In this document: one piece after another, positions 42,957 through 51,748 of the stretch
How positions within the stretch are numbered: position 1 is the first letter of the stretch
Layout of the letters: each line of letters opens with the position of its first letter
NCBI GenBank assembly: GCA_003001795.1
Contig: PVNI01000004.1
Coordinates: 1-64,000 of the forward strand
Reading direction: 5' to 3'
Length of the DNA stretch: 64,000 nt
Source: Actinomadura viridilutea
GTDB lineage: Bacteria; Actinomycetota; Actinomycetes; Streptosporangiales; Streptosporangiaceae
The notes under the pieces: model-generated
Databases searched by the model: none
The model's input: the letters and a program-made list of their open reading frames with translations, nothing else
Told to the model about the DNA's origin: nothing
Position numbers and translations under genes: made by a program

Positions 42957-44429
42957 CGGACCGCGGTCGGCGCCGGCGGCCAGGTCCTTGAGCTCGTTGA
43001 GGGCGTCGCGCAGATAGTCGATGATCTCGGCCGGCTCGGGGACGAGGTCGCGGCAGGCCACGATGCCCACGTCCACCTTGCCGTCGTAGGAGAAGACGGT
43101 GATGTTGACGCCGCCGCTGATGTCGGTGATCACGGAGATCGGGTAGTAGCCGAGCAGCTTGGCGCCGCACAGGTAGAGCGGGAACTGCGGCCCGGGCACG
43201 TTCGAGATGATCAGGTTGATGGGGCGCAGCGCCGGGGCGGGCACGGCGCGCAGCGCGGGCAGGGCCTGCAGGGCCAGGCGGGTGACGGGGCGCGCCAGCG
43301 GCGCGGGCAGCAGCCCGCTGACCTGCCGCACCCACGCGCCGGCCGAGGCCACGAAGCGGCGCTTGGCGGCGCCCATGTCGCGGCGGACGGCGGCGTAGCG
43401 GTCGGCCGGGTCGGCGATGTGGGTGGCCAGCGGGGCGGACATGATCGACAGCTGGTTGCCCGGCTCCTCGGCGGCGCGGCCGCGGCGCAGCGACACCGGC
43501 ACGCCGACCACCAGCGGGCCGTCCGGCAGCGCGCCGCGCTTGTCGAGCCACATGCGCAGCGCGGTCGCGCACATGGCCATCACCACGTCGTTGACGCTGC
43601 CGCCCAGCGCGCGCCGCACCTGTTTGATCTCGGCCAGCGACAGCTCCCCGCAGGCGACCGAGCGGCGGCGGCCGATCGGGCGGTTGAAGGGCGTGGGCGG
43701 GGCGGTGAGGCGCTGGACGCGCGGCACGCCGTCGCGGCCGAGCGCCTGCGCGATCTGGGACATCAGCCCGGCGCCGGGGAGCTGGGAGAGCACGGGGATC
43801 TCGTCCAGGTACGGGGCGGTGCGGGCCATGTTCACGGCGCTGCGCAGCGGGTGCAGCGCGGCCCTGAGCAGGCCGGTGCGCAGCATGCTCAGGGGGTCGG
43901 GCGCCTGCTGCGGCTCGGCGTCGTCGGCGGGCACCTCGCGCGGCACCGGGGACGTGTCGAGCAGGGCGGCGAGGGCCTCGGCGGCCATGACGCCGTCGAT
44001 GGCGGCGTGGTGCACCTTGACGTAGACCGCCGCCAGCCCTCCCGCCAGCCCTTGGATCAGCACCATCTCCCACAGCGGGTGGGCGCGGTCGAGCGGGCGT
44101 TCGTGCAGCATCGCGACGGCGTCGGCGAGCTGGGCGGGACCTCCGGGGGCGGGCAGGGCGATCTCGAAGATGTGCCGTCTCGGGTCGAAGTCGGGGTCGT
44201 CCTCCCAGTACGGCAGGTCGAGCCCCAGGGGGACCTGGACGAGCCGTTGGCGCAGCGGCCGGGCGGCCAGGTGCGCGCGCCGCCGGACCATGTCCGCCAC
44301 GTCCGCCACCGTGAGCCTGCCGCCGGGGCAGGCGGCCGGATCCAGGATGCCGACCCCGGCGATGTGCGCGTGCGTCGTATCCGTCTCCGCGTTGAGGAAC
44401 GTGGCGTCCACGGCGGTCAGTTGGCTCAT
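42717..44429 (-). CDS. WS/DGAT-family acyltransferase with unusual C-terminal extension
   Basis: Wax-ester synthase/diacylglycerol acyltransferase-type enzyme of 570 residues that would esterify an alcohol or diacylglycerol with acyl-CoA. It begins LTAVDATFLNAETDTTHAHI; the active-site VHHAAIDGV is near residue 140. NDVVMAMCATALR, NLIISNVPGPQ and NITVFSYDGKVDVGIV are conserved late motifs. The family usually ends soon after LRDALNELKDL (about residue 480). Here the frame runs on for about 85 low-complexity residues that lie antisense to the neighbouring gene, so a stop codon may have been lost. The ATG at 44429 has only a weak purine-rich site. Confidence 0.82.
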   Translation of the reverse strand: MSQLTAVDATFLNAETDTTHAHIAGVGILDPAACPGGRLTVADVADMVRRRAHLAARPLRQRLVQVPLGLDLPYWEDDPDFDPRRHIFEIALPAPGGPAQLADAVAMLHERPLDRAHPLWEMVLIQGLAGGLAAVYVKVHHAAIDGVMAAEALAALLDTSPVPREVPADDAEPQQAPDPLSMLRTGLLRAALHPLRSAVNMARTAPYLDEIPVLSQLPGAGLMSQIAQALGRDGVPRVQRLTAPPTPFNRPIGRRRSVACGELSLAEIKQVRRALGGSVNDVVMAMCATALRMWLDKRGALPDGPLVVGVPVSLRRGRAAEEPGNQLSIMSAPLATHIADPADRYAAVRRDMGAAKRRFVASAGAWVRQVSGLLPAPLARPVTRLALQALPALRAVPAPALRPINLIISNVPGPQFPLYLCGAKLLGYYPISVITDISGGVNITVFSYDGKVDVGIVACRDLVPEPAEIIDYLRDALNELKDLAAGADRGPLPEQEGPVPPGEAEGGGSGGLHGGRDGSVEGGQTHAALGVDGDQAAEEVVEQGVVEDRDGQEVDGQGEGVRPETEAVHA

Positions 44430-44673
44430 TCTGTCGTCCCGTCCCGCTGTCGAGGTGCGCTGGTATTTCGAGAGGTATGCCCGTGCGGGACCCTCCGTCA
44501 ATGCGCGACCTCGGAAAGTAACGCGGACTTAACAGGGCATTCGTCGCAGTTCACCGGCCTCGGCGCGCCGAACGCGCGCAAATTTTCCGGACCTCGCCGG
44601 TCAAGCGACCGCCCGCGGACGTCAAACCCGTTCCGCGGCGGGTTCCATGATCGCGACGTTACGCTGGTCGGTC

Positions 44674-45351
44674 ATGACGGCACGACCACTCACCGAGATC
44701 GTGGAGGCCGGCTGGGCCCGGGCGCTGGAGCCGGTGGCCGGGCGGATCGCCGCCATGGGCGACTTCCTGCGCGCCGAGGTGGCGGCGGGCCGCCGCTACC
44801 TGCCCGCCGGACACCTCATCCTGCGCGCCTTCACCCAGCCCTTCGACGAGGTCAAGGTGCTGATCGTCGGGCAGGACCCGTACCCGACGCCGGGTCACCC
44901 GGTGGGGCTGAGCTTCTCGGTGGCGCCGGACGTGCGGCCGCTTCCCGGCAGCCTGGTCAACATCTTCCGCGAGTACTGCGACGACCTCGGCCATCCCCCG
45001 CCGTCCACCGGCGACCTGACCCCCTGGGCGGAACGCGGGGTGCTGCTGCTCAACAGGGCCCTGACCGTGATGCCGGGCAAACCGAACTCGCACCGCGGCA
45101 AGGGCTGGGAGGAGGTCACCGAGCAGGCCATCCGCGCCCTGGCCGCGCGCGGCAAGCCGCTGGTGGCGATCCTGTGGGGACGCAACGCCCGCGACCTCAA
45201 GCCCCTGCTCGGCGGCGTCCCCTGCATCGAGTCGGCCCACCCGAGCCCCATGTCGGCCGACCGCGGGTTCTTCGGCTCCCGCCCGTTCAGCCGGGCCAAC
45301 CGGCTGCTGGAGAGCCAGGGCGCCGAGCCCGTCGACTGGAAGCTGCCGTAG
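44674..45351 (+). CDS. ung: Uracil-DNA glycosylase
   Basis: DNA repair enzyme of 225 residues that removes uracil from DNA. The water-activating loop [15 protein letters not shown] and the minor-groove loop [20 protein letters not shown] are both complete, and [19 protein letters not shown] supplies the uracil pocket. Length is normal for family 1 Ung. An ATG at 44674 places the N-terminus as in relatives; an upstream ATG at 44647 is possible but less likely. Confidence 0.92.
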   Translation: MTARPLTEIVEAGWARALEPVAGRIAAMGDFLRAEVAAGRRYLPAGHLILRAFTQPFDEVKVLIVGQDPYPTPGHPVGLSFSVAPDVRPLPGSLVNIFREYCDDLGHPPPSTGDLTPWAERGVLLLNRALTVMPGKPNSHRGKGWEEVTEQAIRALAARGKPLVAILWGRNARDLKPLLGGVPCIESAHPSPMSADRGFFGSRPFSRANRLLESQGAEPVDWKLP

Positions 45352-45408
45352 CCGGGCGCGCGGTCGCCGCCGGCCGGCCCCGTCCCGCGACGGCGCCCGC
45401 CGGGCCGG

Positions 45409-46266
45409 CTACCCCTTCGGGAGTCGGCGCAGGAGGGAGGCGAACTCGTCCGAGCCGTCGGGGCCGGCCGACGGCGACAGCGGGGTGAGGCGGCGCTCCC
45501 CGTGGCTCCAGTAGACGCCCGGCGCGCACGGGTCGTCGGCTTCCTCGTGCATCTCGCGGACCACGTCGGCGAAGACCGGGAGCACCCGGCGGACCGCGGC
45601 GGACCTGATCGGGTAGAGCAGCAGCGTGCTGTGGCTGGGCACGCCGACCAGCGCGCCGTAGGGGTTGTGCTGGGGCAGGAACAGCTCGATCTCGCCCAGC
45701 AGCGCCGACACGTACCGGCTGCCGGGCTTGGTGACGACCCGCACGTTCTCGCCGAACAGCAGCGGCTGCTCGCGGGCCACCACGTCCGCCAGCTCCCGGT
45801 CGTGGGTGTTGGTCACCACGTAGCCGAGGCGGCGCAGCCCGAGCAGCCCGGCCCGCGCCTTGGTCAGCGGACCGCCGTACCGGGGATGCTCGATCATGAC
45901 CATGGCGTCGAAGTGGTCCCCCGCCGGGACCACCACCAGGCCCTCCCGGTCCCGCGGGTCGAGCTTGGGCACGATCCGCAGCCGCAGCAGCTCCCGCAGG
46001 TCGCCGAACAGCTCCATCTCGCCGATGGCGAGGAAGGCGCGGTCGCGCGCCTCGCGCACCCACTCGTCCACCAGCCGCGGCCAGGCCGGGCGCGGCGCCC
46101 GCGCGCACCGCTCCAGCAGCGTCCAGGTGGAGGCGCGCGCCTCGGACCTGCCGATCGGCACGACCACCTCCGAGGTGCCGCCGTCGAACCAGGCGGTGGG
46201 CGCCAGCACCGGGAGCAGGTCCCGGAGGAGCGCGTGCGCGTCCGCCGCCGCGTCCAACGGTTCCAT
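45409..46266 (-). CDS. Conserved hypothetical protein
   Basis: Soluble protein of 285 residues without a signal peptide. It contains TSEVVVPIGRSEARASTWTL, a PRYGGPLTKARAGLLGL segment and LFLPQHNPYGALVGVPSHST, which recalls the DUF1444 (YtpQ) pattern but only loosely. AAAGGGG is properly spaced for the ATG at 46266 rather than the one at 46272. It diverges from the AAA ATPase gene across 116 bp. Function unknown. Confidence 0.6.
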   Translation of the reverse strand: MEPLDAAADAHALLRDLLPVLAPTAWFDGGTSEVVVPIGRSEARASTWTLLERCARAPRPAWPRLVDEWVREARDRAFLAIGEMELFGDLRELLRLRIVPKLDPRDREGLVVVPAGDHFDAMVMIEHPRYGGPLTKARAGLLGLRRLGYVVTNTHDRELADVVAREQPLLFGENVRVVTKPGSRYVSALLGEIELFLPQHNPYGALVGVPSHSTLLLYPIRSAAVRRVLPVFADVVREMHEEADDPCAPGVYWSHGERRLTPLSPSAGPDGSDEFASLLRRLPKG

Positions 46267-46382
46267 GCCCATCCCCTTTCACAGATCGCGTCTCTCCCAC
46301 CATGGCAGACAAGGGGCGTACACGGCGATCCCCCGGCTAATTCGTTGGACGCGCGGTGCCCGCAAGCCCGATGATCGAAGGC

Positions 46383-47585
46383 ATGTCCGCGTCGCAGGAA
46401 ACGCCGCGCGAGGTCGTGCGCCTCCCCAAGCCCCGGTCCTCCGGCCCGGCCTCCGAGGCGGTGTCCCGAGGCGACTTCGGGCTTCCGGTGGTGTTCAACC
46501 TCGACGAGACCAACCGTCCCGGCGACGTCCTGGAGGTCATGTCGCTGCGGCCGTTCGCGTCCGGCGAGCACCCGTGGGCGCGGTCGACCCGCCTGGACCG
46601 CGTGCGTGCCGACGCGCCGCTGCGCCCGCCGTCCGCGCGGCTGGTGCGGGTGGCGCGGGAGAAGGAACGCGAGTCGGTGCTGGCCGAGGGCGACGGCTAC
46701 AGCCTGCTGACCGTCCGCTGGTCCAGCGGCGCGGCGTACGTGGAGGTGTCGGCGGTCAGCGAGGAGCTGGCCGACGCGGTCATGGACGACTGCGTCCGCG
46801 ACGCCGTCGAGCCGGCGAAGCCCGACGAGTCCGCGGTGCCGATGGGGTTCTGGCATCTGGGCGGGCACGGCCCGCTGCGCACCGAGCGCAAGATCGCCGC
46901 GGACGCCTGGGCGGACATCCGCGGCAACTACACCGCCCGCGTGGCCCGCGAGCTGGACCGGGTGATGCGCCTCACCGGCGACGAGGTGAACGGGCGCATC
47001 CTGCTGCTGCACGGCCCGCCGGGCACCGGCAAGACGACCGCGCTGCGGGCGCTGGCGCGCGCGTGGAGCCCGTGGTGCCAGTCCGACTGCGTCCTCGACC
47101 CCGAGTCGCTGTTCGGCACGCCGAGCTACCTGATGCGGGTGACCATCGGCGCCGAGGACGACGACGAGGACGAGGACGAGCAGGCCGAGCGCAAGCGCTG
47201 GCGGCTGCTCATCCTGGAGGACTGCGACGAGCTCATCCGCGGCGAGGCCAAGCAGTCGGCCGGCCAGGGCCTGTCCCGACTGCTCAACCTCACCGACGGG
47301 ATGCTCGGGCAGGGCCGCAACGTGCTGCTGGCGATCACCACGAACGAGGACATCGCGCAGCTGCACCCGGCGGTGGTGCGTCCGGGCCGCTGTCTGGCCC
47401 AGATCGAGGTGGGGCCGCTCACCCGGCAGGAGGCGCTGGCCTGGCTGGGCGACGACGCGCCGCCCGACGTCGTCATCCCGCCGGAGGGGGCGACGCTGGC
47501 GGAGCTGGCGGCACTGCGTCGGGGCGAGCGACGCCCCGGCGACGGGGTCGTGTCCCCCGGGTCGGGGACCGGCTTCTACCTGTAG
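46383..47585 (+). CDS. AAA-family ATPase with N-terminal DUF5925 domain
   Basis: ATPase of 400 residues. About 1-190 is the DUF5925 region (GDFGLPVVFNLDETNRPGDV, YVEVSAVSEELADAV). An AAA core follows with Walker A HGPPGTGKTTALRAL near residue 215, an acidic loop (DDDEDEDE) near 260, Walker B LLILEDCDEL near 280, sensor-1 LLAITTNED near 320 and an arginine finger in HPAVVRPGRC. It may remodel a protein partner; no partner is evident. GAAGG precedes the ATG at 46383; an ATG at 46371 is possible. Confidence 0.8.
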   Translation: MSASQETPREVVRLPKPRSSGPASEAVSRGDFGLPVVFNLDETNRPGDVLEVMSLRPFASGEHPWARSTRLDRVRADAPLRPPSARLVRVAREKERESVLAEGDGYSLLTVRWSSGAAYVEVSAVSEELADAVMDDCVRDAVEPAKPDESAVPMGFWHLGGHGPLRTERKIAADAWADIRGNYTARVARELDRVMRLTGDEVNGRILLLHGPPGTGKTTALRALARAWSPWCQSDCVLDPESLFGTPSYLMRVTIGAEDDDEDEDEQAERKRWRLLILEDCDELIRGEAKQSAGQGLSRLLNLTDGMLGQGRNVLLAITTNEDIAQLHPAVVRPGRCLAQIEVGPLTRQEALAWLGDDAPPDVVIPPEGATLAELAALRRGERRPGDGVVSPGSGTGFYL

Positions 47586-47608
47586 TCCCCGGCGTCCGGC
47601 TGGTCTTC

Positions 47609-47637
47609 CGCGCGCCGGTCCCAGGGGCCGGCGCGCG
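47609..47637. terminator. Bidirectional hairpin between convergent genes
   Basis: CGCGCGCCGG (47609-47618) pairs perfectly with CCGGCGCGCG (47628-47637) across a 9-base loop. It sits in the 63-bp gap between the AAA ATPase stop and the stop of the convergent PLP-enzyme gene, so it can serve both. Confidence 0.65.
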
Positions 47638-47648
47638 CGTCCCGGTGC

Positions 47649-48878
47649 TCAGCCCGCGGCCTTGGCGAGGGCCTGCTCGAAGTCGGCCCACAGGTCGTCG
47701 GGGTCCTCCAGGCCGACGGCGACGCGGACGGTGGCCTCCCCGATGCCGGCGGCGGCGAGGGCGTCCGCGTCCAGCTGCCGGTGCGAGGTGCTCGCCGGGT
47801 GCATCACCAGCGTCTTCGTGTCGCCCAGCGAGGGCGCCAGGCGGGCCACGCGCACCGCCTCCGAGAACGTGCGCCCCGCGTCGCGCCCGCCCGCCGGCTC
47901 GAACGACAGCACGCCGCCGTACCCGCCGGACAGCACGCGGCCCGCCAGCTCGTGCTGCGGATGGCCGGGCAGCCCCGGGTAATGGACGTTCTCGACGGAC
48001 GGGTGGGCGGCCAGGCGCCGGGCCAGCTCCAGCGCGGTGGCGCTATGCCGCTCGACGCGCATCGGCAGCGTGGCCATGCCGCGCACCAGCAGCCAGGCCG
48101 CGAACGGGTCGGCGGTGGCGCCCATTTCGACGGCGTGGTCCCAGACGCGGCGGTACACGGCGTGGTCCGCGAACACCGCGACGCCGCCGACGATGTCGCC
48201 GTGTCCCGACATGTACTTGGTGGCCGAGTGCACCACGATGTCGGCGCCGAGGTCGAGGGGGCGGCACAGCAGCGGGGCGAAGGTGTTGTCGACGACGGTG
48301 ATGACACCGGCCTCGCGGGCGACCGCGGCCAGCGCGGGGATGTCGGCCACCTGCGTCATGGGGTTGGCGATCGTCTCCAGGTACAGCAGGCGGGTCGTCG
48401 GGCGCAGCGCGGCGCGGACCTCGTCCGGGTCGTCGCCGGAGACCTCGCTGACCTCGACGCCCCAGCGCTCGCGCAGGTCGCGCAGCAGCGCCCAGGTCCC
48501 GCCGTACAGGCAGGACTGCGCGATCACGTGGTCGCCGGTGCGCAGCAGCGCCAGCAGGACGGCGCTGATCGCGCCCATGCCGGACGCGGTGGCGTACGCG
48601 CCGGCGCCGCCCTCCAGCTCGGCGGCGGCGTTCTCGAAGGCGGTCACCGTGGGGTTGCCGATGCGTCCGTACATGTACGGGGCGCCGGGACCGTCGAACG
48701 CCGCAGCCAGGGCGTCGGCGTCGTCGAAGGCGAACAGGTGCCCCTGGTAGATGGGGACGCCGAGGGGACGGCTCCCCGCGGGGGTCTCGACGGACGGGTG
48801 GACGGCTCGGGTCTGCGGACGATGGGCGTCCGACGGCTGCACGGTCGGGAACTGCTCGTTCGCGCGTGGGTCGGTCAT
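47649..48878 (-). CDS. Trans-sulfuration PLP enzyme (cystathionine gamma-synthase / methionine gamma-lyase type)
   Basis: PLP-dependent enzyme of 409 residues of the Cys/Met metabolism family. The start TRAVHPSVETPAGSRPLGVPIYQ, the YGRIGNPT phosphate loop, ASGMGAISAVLLALLRTGD, VVDNTFAPLLCRPLDLGAD and the Schiff-base Lys in VVHSATKYMSGHGD (about residue 220) are all present. It could make cystathionine, sulfhydrylate an acyl-homoserine or cleave methionine; the family does not allow a firm choice. The ATG at 48878 matches the family's usual N-terminus. No SAM riboswitch is visible upstream. Confidence 0.88.
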   Translation of the reverse strand: MTDPRANEQFPTVQPSDAHRPQTRAVHPSVETPAGSRPLGVPIYQGHLFAFDDADALAAAFDGPGAPYMYGRIGNPTVTAFENAAAELEGGAGAYATASGMGAISAVLLALLRTGDHVIAQSCLYGGTWALLRDLRERWGVEVSEVSGDDPDEVRAALRPTTRLLYLETIANPMTQVADIPALAAVAREAGVITVVDNTFAPLLCRPLDLGADIVVHSATKYMSGHGDIVGGVAVFADHAVYRRVWDHAVEMGATADPFAAWLLVRGMATLPMRVERHSATALELARRLAAHPSVENVHYPGLPGHPQHELAGRVLSGGYGGVLSFEPAGGRDAGRTFSEAVRVARLAPSLGDTKTLVMHPASTSHRQLDADALAAAGIGEATVRVAVGLEDPDDLWADFEQALAKAAG

Positions 48879-49167
48879 GTCTTCAGGGTGCGGCGCGGGC
48901 GAGCGGCGTCGACAGATCCAATCGCGAAGAGTGGCCCGGGCCGCGCCCCCCGTCGCACTGCGGCGCCGGGCCACCGTTGCCCGGCCGGGGCGTCCGTGCG
49001 CCCGTCGAGGCCCGTCCCCGATCCCGCGCCGGCTCGCCCACCCCGCGAAGGCTCACCGGTACGGGCCGGGCCGGACGCGGCGGCCGCCCCCGGCCGGGGT
49101 ACCGAGCATCGCTCGACGGCGGCTCCGCCGACATCCGGGTAACCCCGGCAATTCGCCCGCATTTCTC

Positions 49168-50076
49168 TCACGTACGTGGCGCGGGCCGCCGCGAGGCGGC
49201 GGCGAACAGCCTCCGGTACGCGCGGCGCAGACCGTGGAGATCACTGACCGGCTCGGGGAAGACCATCCGCACGTCCGTGCTCCGCGGCCCGCCGACCCCG
49301 TCCGGGCCGCCCGGACGCGAGCAGCGCAGCCACATGCCGTACCGGTCCAGCGCCAGCGGCCGCACGGTCGCGGCGGTCCCGACGTCCGCGAGCCCTTCGG
49401 GGCCGCGGGCCGCCCGGGCGGCGGCCAGTCCGCGCAGCAGGAACGCCAGCTCGTCGCGATGGCGGCCGTCGAGATGGCACAGCACCCCCGCCTCGACGGC
49501 CGCGAACGGGTCGGGCGCGGCGTCGGCGTAGACCTCGGGTTCGAGGGCGGCGCTGCCCCAGGCGTCGTCGATCTCCACTTCGGCGACCTCCAGGGCGAGG
49601 ATCGTCCACGGCTGCGCGTCCGCCCCGTCCGCGCCGCCCCGGTCGCCGGACCGGACGGGCGGGACGCCGGCCCGGATGGCCAGGACCTCGGGGCGCGGGT
49701 GCAGGCGCGCCAGCAGCGCCGCCGCGCGCGGGCGTTCGGCGGCGGGCACCTCGGTGAGCCAGCCGTGCAGCCAGGCGCGACCGCGCACCCGGTCGGGGAA
49801 CGGGACCGGCGCGACGTCGCAGATCCGCAGGGTGGCGGGCAGGTCCGGCTCGCCGCGCAGGGCGGCCGCGACGGGCGAGTCGGTCGCGGCGAGCAGCAGC
49901 GGTCGGCCGTCGTCGTCGGTGACGTGCGCGGGCACCGGGGCGTACGGGACGCCGGGCACCGCCAGGACGCCGTCGGCGATCCCGTAGGCGAGGGTGCGCG
50001 CCCGCTCCCCGGCGGTCGGCCGCGGCGCCCGGCCCCGCCTGGGCGCGCCGACCCGGTCGTGTGGCTGCTCGCTCAC
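49168..50076 (-). CDS. Iron-box-controlled DUF2470/HugZ-like protein
   Basis: Protein of 302 residues. The central split-barrel-like part (ILALEVAEVEIDDAWG, DPFAAVEAGVLCHLDGRH) and the C-terminal DUF2470 region (RMVFPEPVSDLHGLRRAYRRLF) place it with heme-utilisation-type pyridoxamine-oxidase-fold proteins. These typically bind or degrade heme. It starts at a GTG with GGAGGAGGG and diverges from rpsD. Two overlapping DmdR/IdeR-like iron boxes in the 65-bp gap suggest that it is switched on when iron is scarce, which fits heme iron use. Direct heme binding is inference. Confidence 0.75.
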   Translation of the reverse strand: MSEQPHDRVGAPRRGRAPRPTAGERARTLAYGIADGVLAVPGVPYAPVPAHVTDDDGRPLLLAATDSPVAAALRGEPDLPATLRICDVAPVPFPDRVRGRAWLHGWLTEVPAAERPRAAALLARLHPRPEVLAIRAGVPPVRSGDRGGADGADAQPWTILALEVAEVEIDDAWGSAALEPEVYADAAPDPFAAVEAGVLCHLDGRHRDELAFLLRGLAAARAARGPEGLADVGTAATVRPLALDRYGMWLRCSRPGGPDGVGGPRSTDVRMVFPEPVSDLHGLRRAYRRLFAAASRRPAPRT

Positions 50077-50091
50077 GGACCCTCCTCCAAC

Positions 50092-50125
50092 GTAGGTTAG
50101 GCTTACCTAAGTAAGGCTTACCTAA
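50092..50125. promoter_or_regulatory. Two overlapping iron boxes (DmdR/IdeR-type)
   Basis: GTAGGTTAGGCTTACCTAA (50092-50110) matches the actinobacterial iron-box consensus TTAGGTTAGGCTAACCTAA at 17 of 19 positions. CTAAGTAAGGCTTACCTAA (50107-50125), offset by 15 bp, matches at 15 of 19. They lie between the DUF2470 gene and rpsD, so iron-loaded DtxR-family repressor should shut off both. The second box ends 16 bp before the rpsD start codon. Confidence 0.8.
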
Positions 50126-50141
50126 TCACCCGAGGTGGAGC

Positions 50142-50747
50142 GTGAACAACCCCCGACCCAAGATCAAGCTGTCGCGCGCGCTCGGCATCCCGCTGACCCC
50201 CAAGAGCGCCAAGTACTTCGAGGCCCGCCCCTACCCGCCGGGCCGGCACGGACGCGGCCGCAAGCAGGAGTCCGACTACAAGCTGCGGCTGCGCGAGAAG
50301 CAGCGGCTGCGCGCGCAGTACAACCTCCGCGAGGCCCAGCTGCGCAACGCCTTCGCCAGGGCGGCCAAGGCGGCGGACAAGACCGGCGAGGCGCTGATCG
50401 TGGACCTGGAGCGCCGCCTGGACGCCCTGGTGCTGCGCGCCGGGTTCGCCCGCACGATCTACCAGGCCCGGCAGTTCGTCGTGCACCGGCACGTGCTGGT
50501 CAACGGCCGCCGCGTGGACCGGCCGTCGTTCCGCGTCCGCCCGGGCGACGTGATCTCCATCGCCGAGCGCAGCCGGCGCATGGCCCCGTTCGCCGAGGCC
50601 GCCGCCGGGGCGCACGCCGCCGACGCGCCGCCGTATCTGGAGGTGCGGCTCGACGCGCTCGCGGCCCGCCTGACGCGCCTGCCCGAACGCGCGGAGATCC
50701 CGGTGATCTGCGACGAGCAGCTCGTCGTCGAGCACTACTCGCGCTGA
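50142..50747 (+). CDS. rpsD: 30S ribosomal protein S4 (cysteine-free type)
   Basis: S4 protein of 201 residues. It starts [20 protein letters not shown], has [20 protein letters not shown] and the S4 RNA-binding domain [20 protein letters not shown], and ends [14 protein letters not shown]. The N-terminal Cys4 zinc site of many S4 proteins is absent, as in the Streptomyces-type S4. It is not in a ribosomal operon. Its promoter region carries iron boxes, unlike the zinc (Zur) control usual for zinc-free ribosomal paralogues. Whether a second S4 gene exists elsewhere is unknown. It starts at a GTG after GAGGTGGAG. Confidence 0.93.
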   Translation: MNNPRPKIKLSRALGIPLTPKSAKYFEARPYPPGRHGRGRKQESDYKLRLREKQRLRAQYNLREAQLRNAFARAAKAADKTGEALIVDLERRLDALVLRAGFARTIYQARQFVVHRHVLVNGRRVDRPSFRVRPGDVISIAERSRRMAPFAEAAAGAHAADAPPYLEVRLDALAARLTRLPERAEIPVICDEQLVVEHYSR

Positions 50748-50795
50748 TCCGGCCGCCGCGCGGGCCTGGACAGGGGTCCGCCTCCATCGGTTAGC

Positions 50796-50820
50796 ATCAA
50801 CCTAGCGATTGCTTGGTGAT
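50796..50820. promoter_or_regulatory. Imperfect inverted repeat before the TauD-type gene
   Basis: ATCAACCTAGC and GCTTGGTGAT flank a 4-base centre; the arms pair with one bulge and one mismatch. It ends 17 bp before the start codon and may be an operator, possibly for the MarR-type protein encoded downstream. Evidence is symmetry and position only. Confidence 0.3.
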
Positions 50821-50837
50821 CGATGGAGGCCCAGGAC

Positions 50838-51725
50838 ATGATCGAATTCCACCCCGTGACCCGGAACATCGGCGCCGAGGTCACCGGCGTCGACATCGGC
50901 AAGCCGCTCGACGAGGAGCAGGTGCGGACGATTCGGCAGGGCCTGCTCGACCACCAGGTGCTGTTCTTCCGCGACCAGCACATCACCGACGAGCAGCACG
51001 TGGCGTTCGCCAAGCAGTTCGGCACCCTGAACCTGCCGCCCATGGACCCGTCCGGCAACGCGGTGCACGTCCTGGACCAGACCGACCCCAAGGGCGAGGG
51101 CGGCGACCAGTGGCACAGCGACAACACGTTCATGAAGACCCCGCCCATGGGCTCGCTGCTGCGCGCGGTCATCCTGCCCGACGTCGGCGGCGACACCCTG
51201 TGGGCCAACATGTACCTGGTGTACGAGTCGCTGGCGCCCTGGCTGCGGCGCCTGTGCGACGAGCTGTACGCCGAGCACGACCTGACCATGTCGGTCACCA
51301 AGGCGATCGAGAAGGGCCACCGGCTCGACCTGCGCGAGATGCAGGAGAAGAACCCGCCGGTGATCCACCCGGTGGTGCGGGTGCACCCGGAGACCGGGCG
51401 CAAGGCGCTGTTCGTCAACCGCTCGTCGGTGACCCGGCTGGTCGGCCTGTCGCGCCGGGAGAACGAGCAGATCCTGCCGCTGCTGTTCGACGCCGTCCGC
51501 GACCCACAGTTCCAGGTGCGGCTGCGCTGGCGCGTCGGCACGCTGGCGTTCTGGGACAACCGCCCCACCCAGCACTACGCGGTGGCCGACTACAACCAGC
51601 GCCGCAAGATGCACCGCGTCACCATCAACGCCCCGGCGGAGATCGACGACGGCGTGCCCAAGGGGCCGGGCGGTGTCACCGGCGCCGACGCCCCCGCCGA
51701 GTCCGCCGCCGCCCGCTACCTGTGA
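50838..51725 (+). CDS. TauD/TfdA-family 2-oxoglutarate- and Fe(II)-dependent dioxygenase
   Basis: Oxygenase of 295 residues. The iron-binding HxD is in GDQWHSDNTF (about residues 93-95), the distal His in RPTQHYAVADY (about 245) and the oxoglutarate-binding Arg in KMHRVTI (about 258). The family cleaves taurine, alkylsulfates, 2,4-D-like ethers and other substrates; this one's is unknown. GGAGG lies 8 bases before the ATG at 50838, which I prefer over the ATG at 50823 that overlaps that site. It lies 90 bp after rpsD and may share its iron-dependent transcription, which would suit an iron enzyme poorly. Confidence 0.87.
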   Translation: MIEFHPVTRNIGAEVTGVDIGKPLDEEQVRTIRQGLLDHQVLFFRDQHITDEQHVAFAKQFGTLNLPPMDPSGNAVHVLDQTDPKGEGGDQWHSDNTFMKTPPMGSLLRAVILPDVGGDTLWANMYLVYESLAPWLRRLCDELYAEHDLTMSVTKAIEKGHRLDLREMQEKNPPVIHPVVRVHPETGRKALFVNRSSVTRLVGLSRRENEQILPLLFDAVRDPQFQVRLRWRVGTLAFWDNRPTQHYAVADYNQRRKMHRVTINAPAEIDDGVPKGPGGVTGADAPAESAAARYL

Positions 51726-51748
51726 CCCGCTGCCTGTGACTGCGGGCC

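Noticed and set aside
48879..49167. SAM or other sulfur-related riboswitch before the trans-sulfuration gene
   Set aside because: I looked for the conserved helices of SAM riboswitches in the leader and found none; the region shows only GC-rich stems of no clear pattern.
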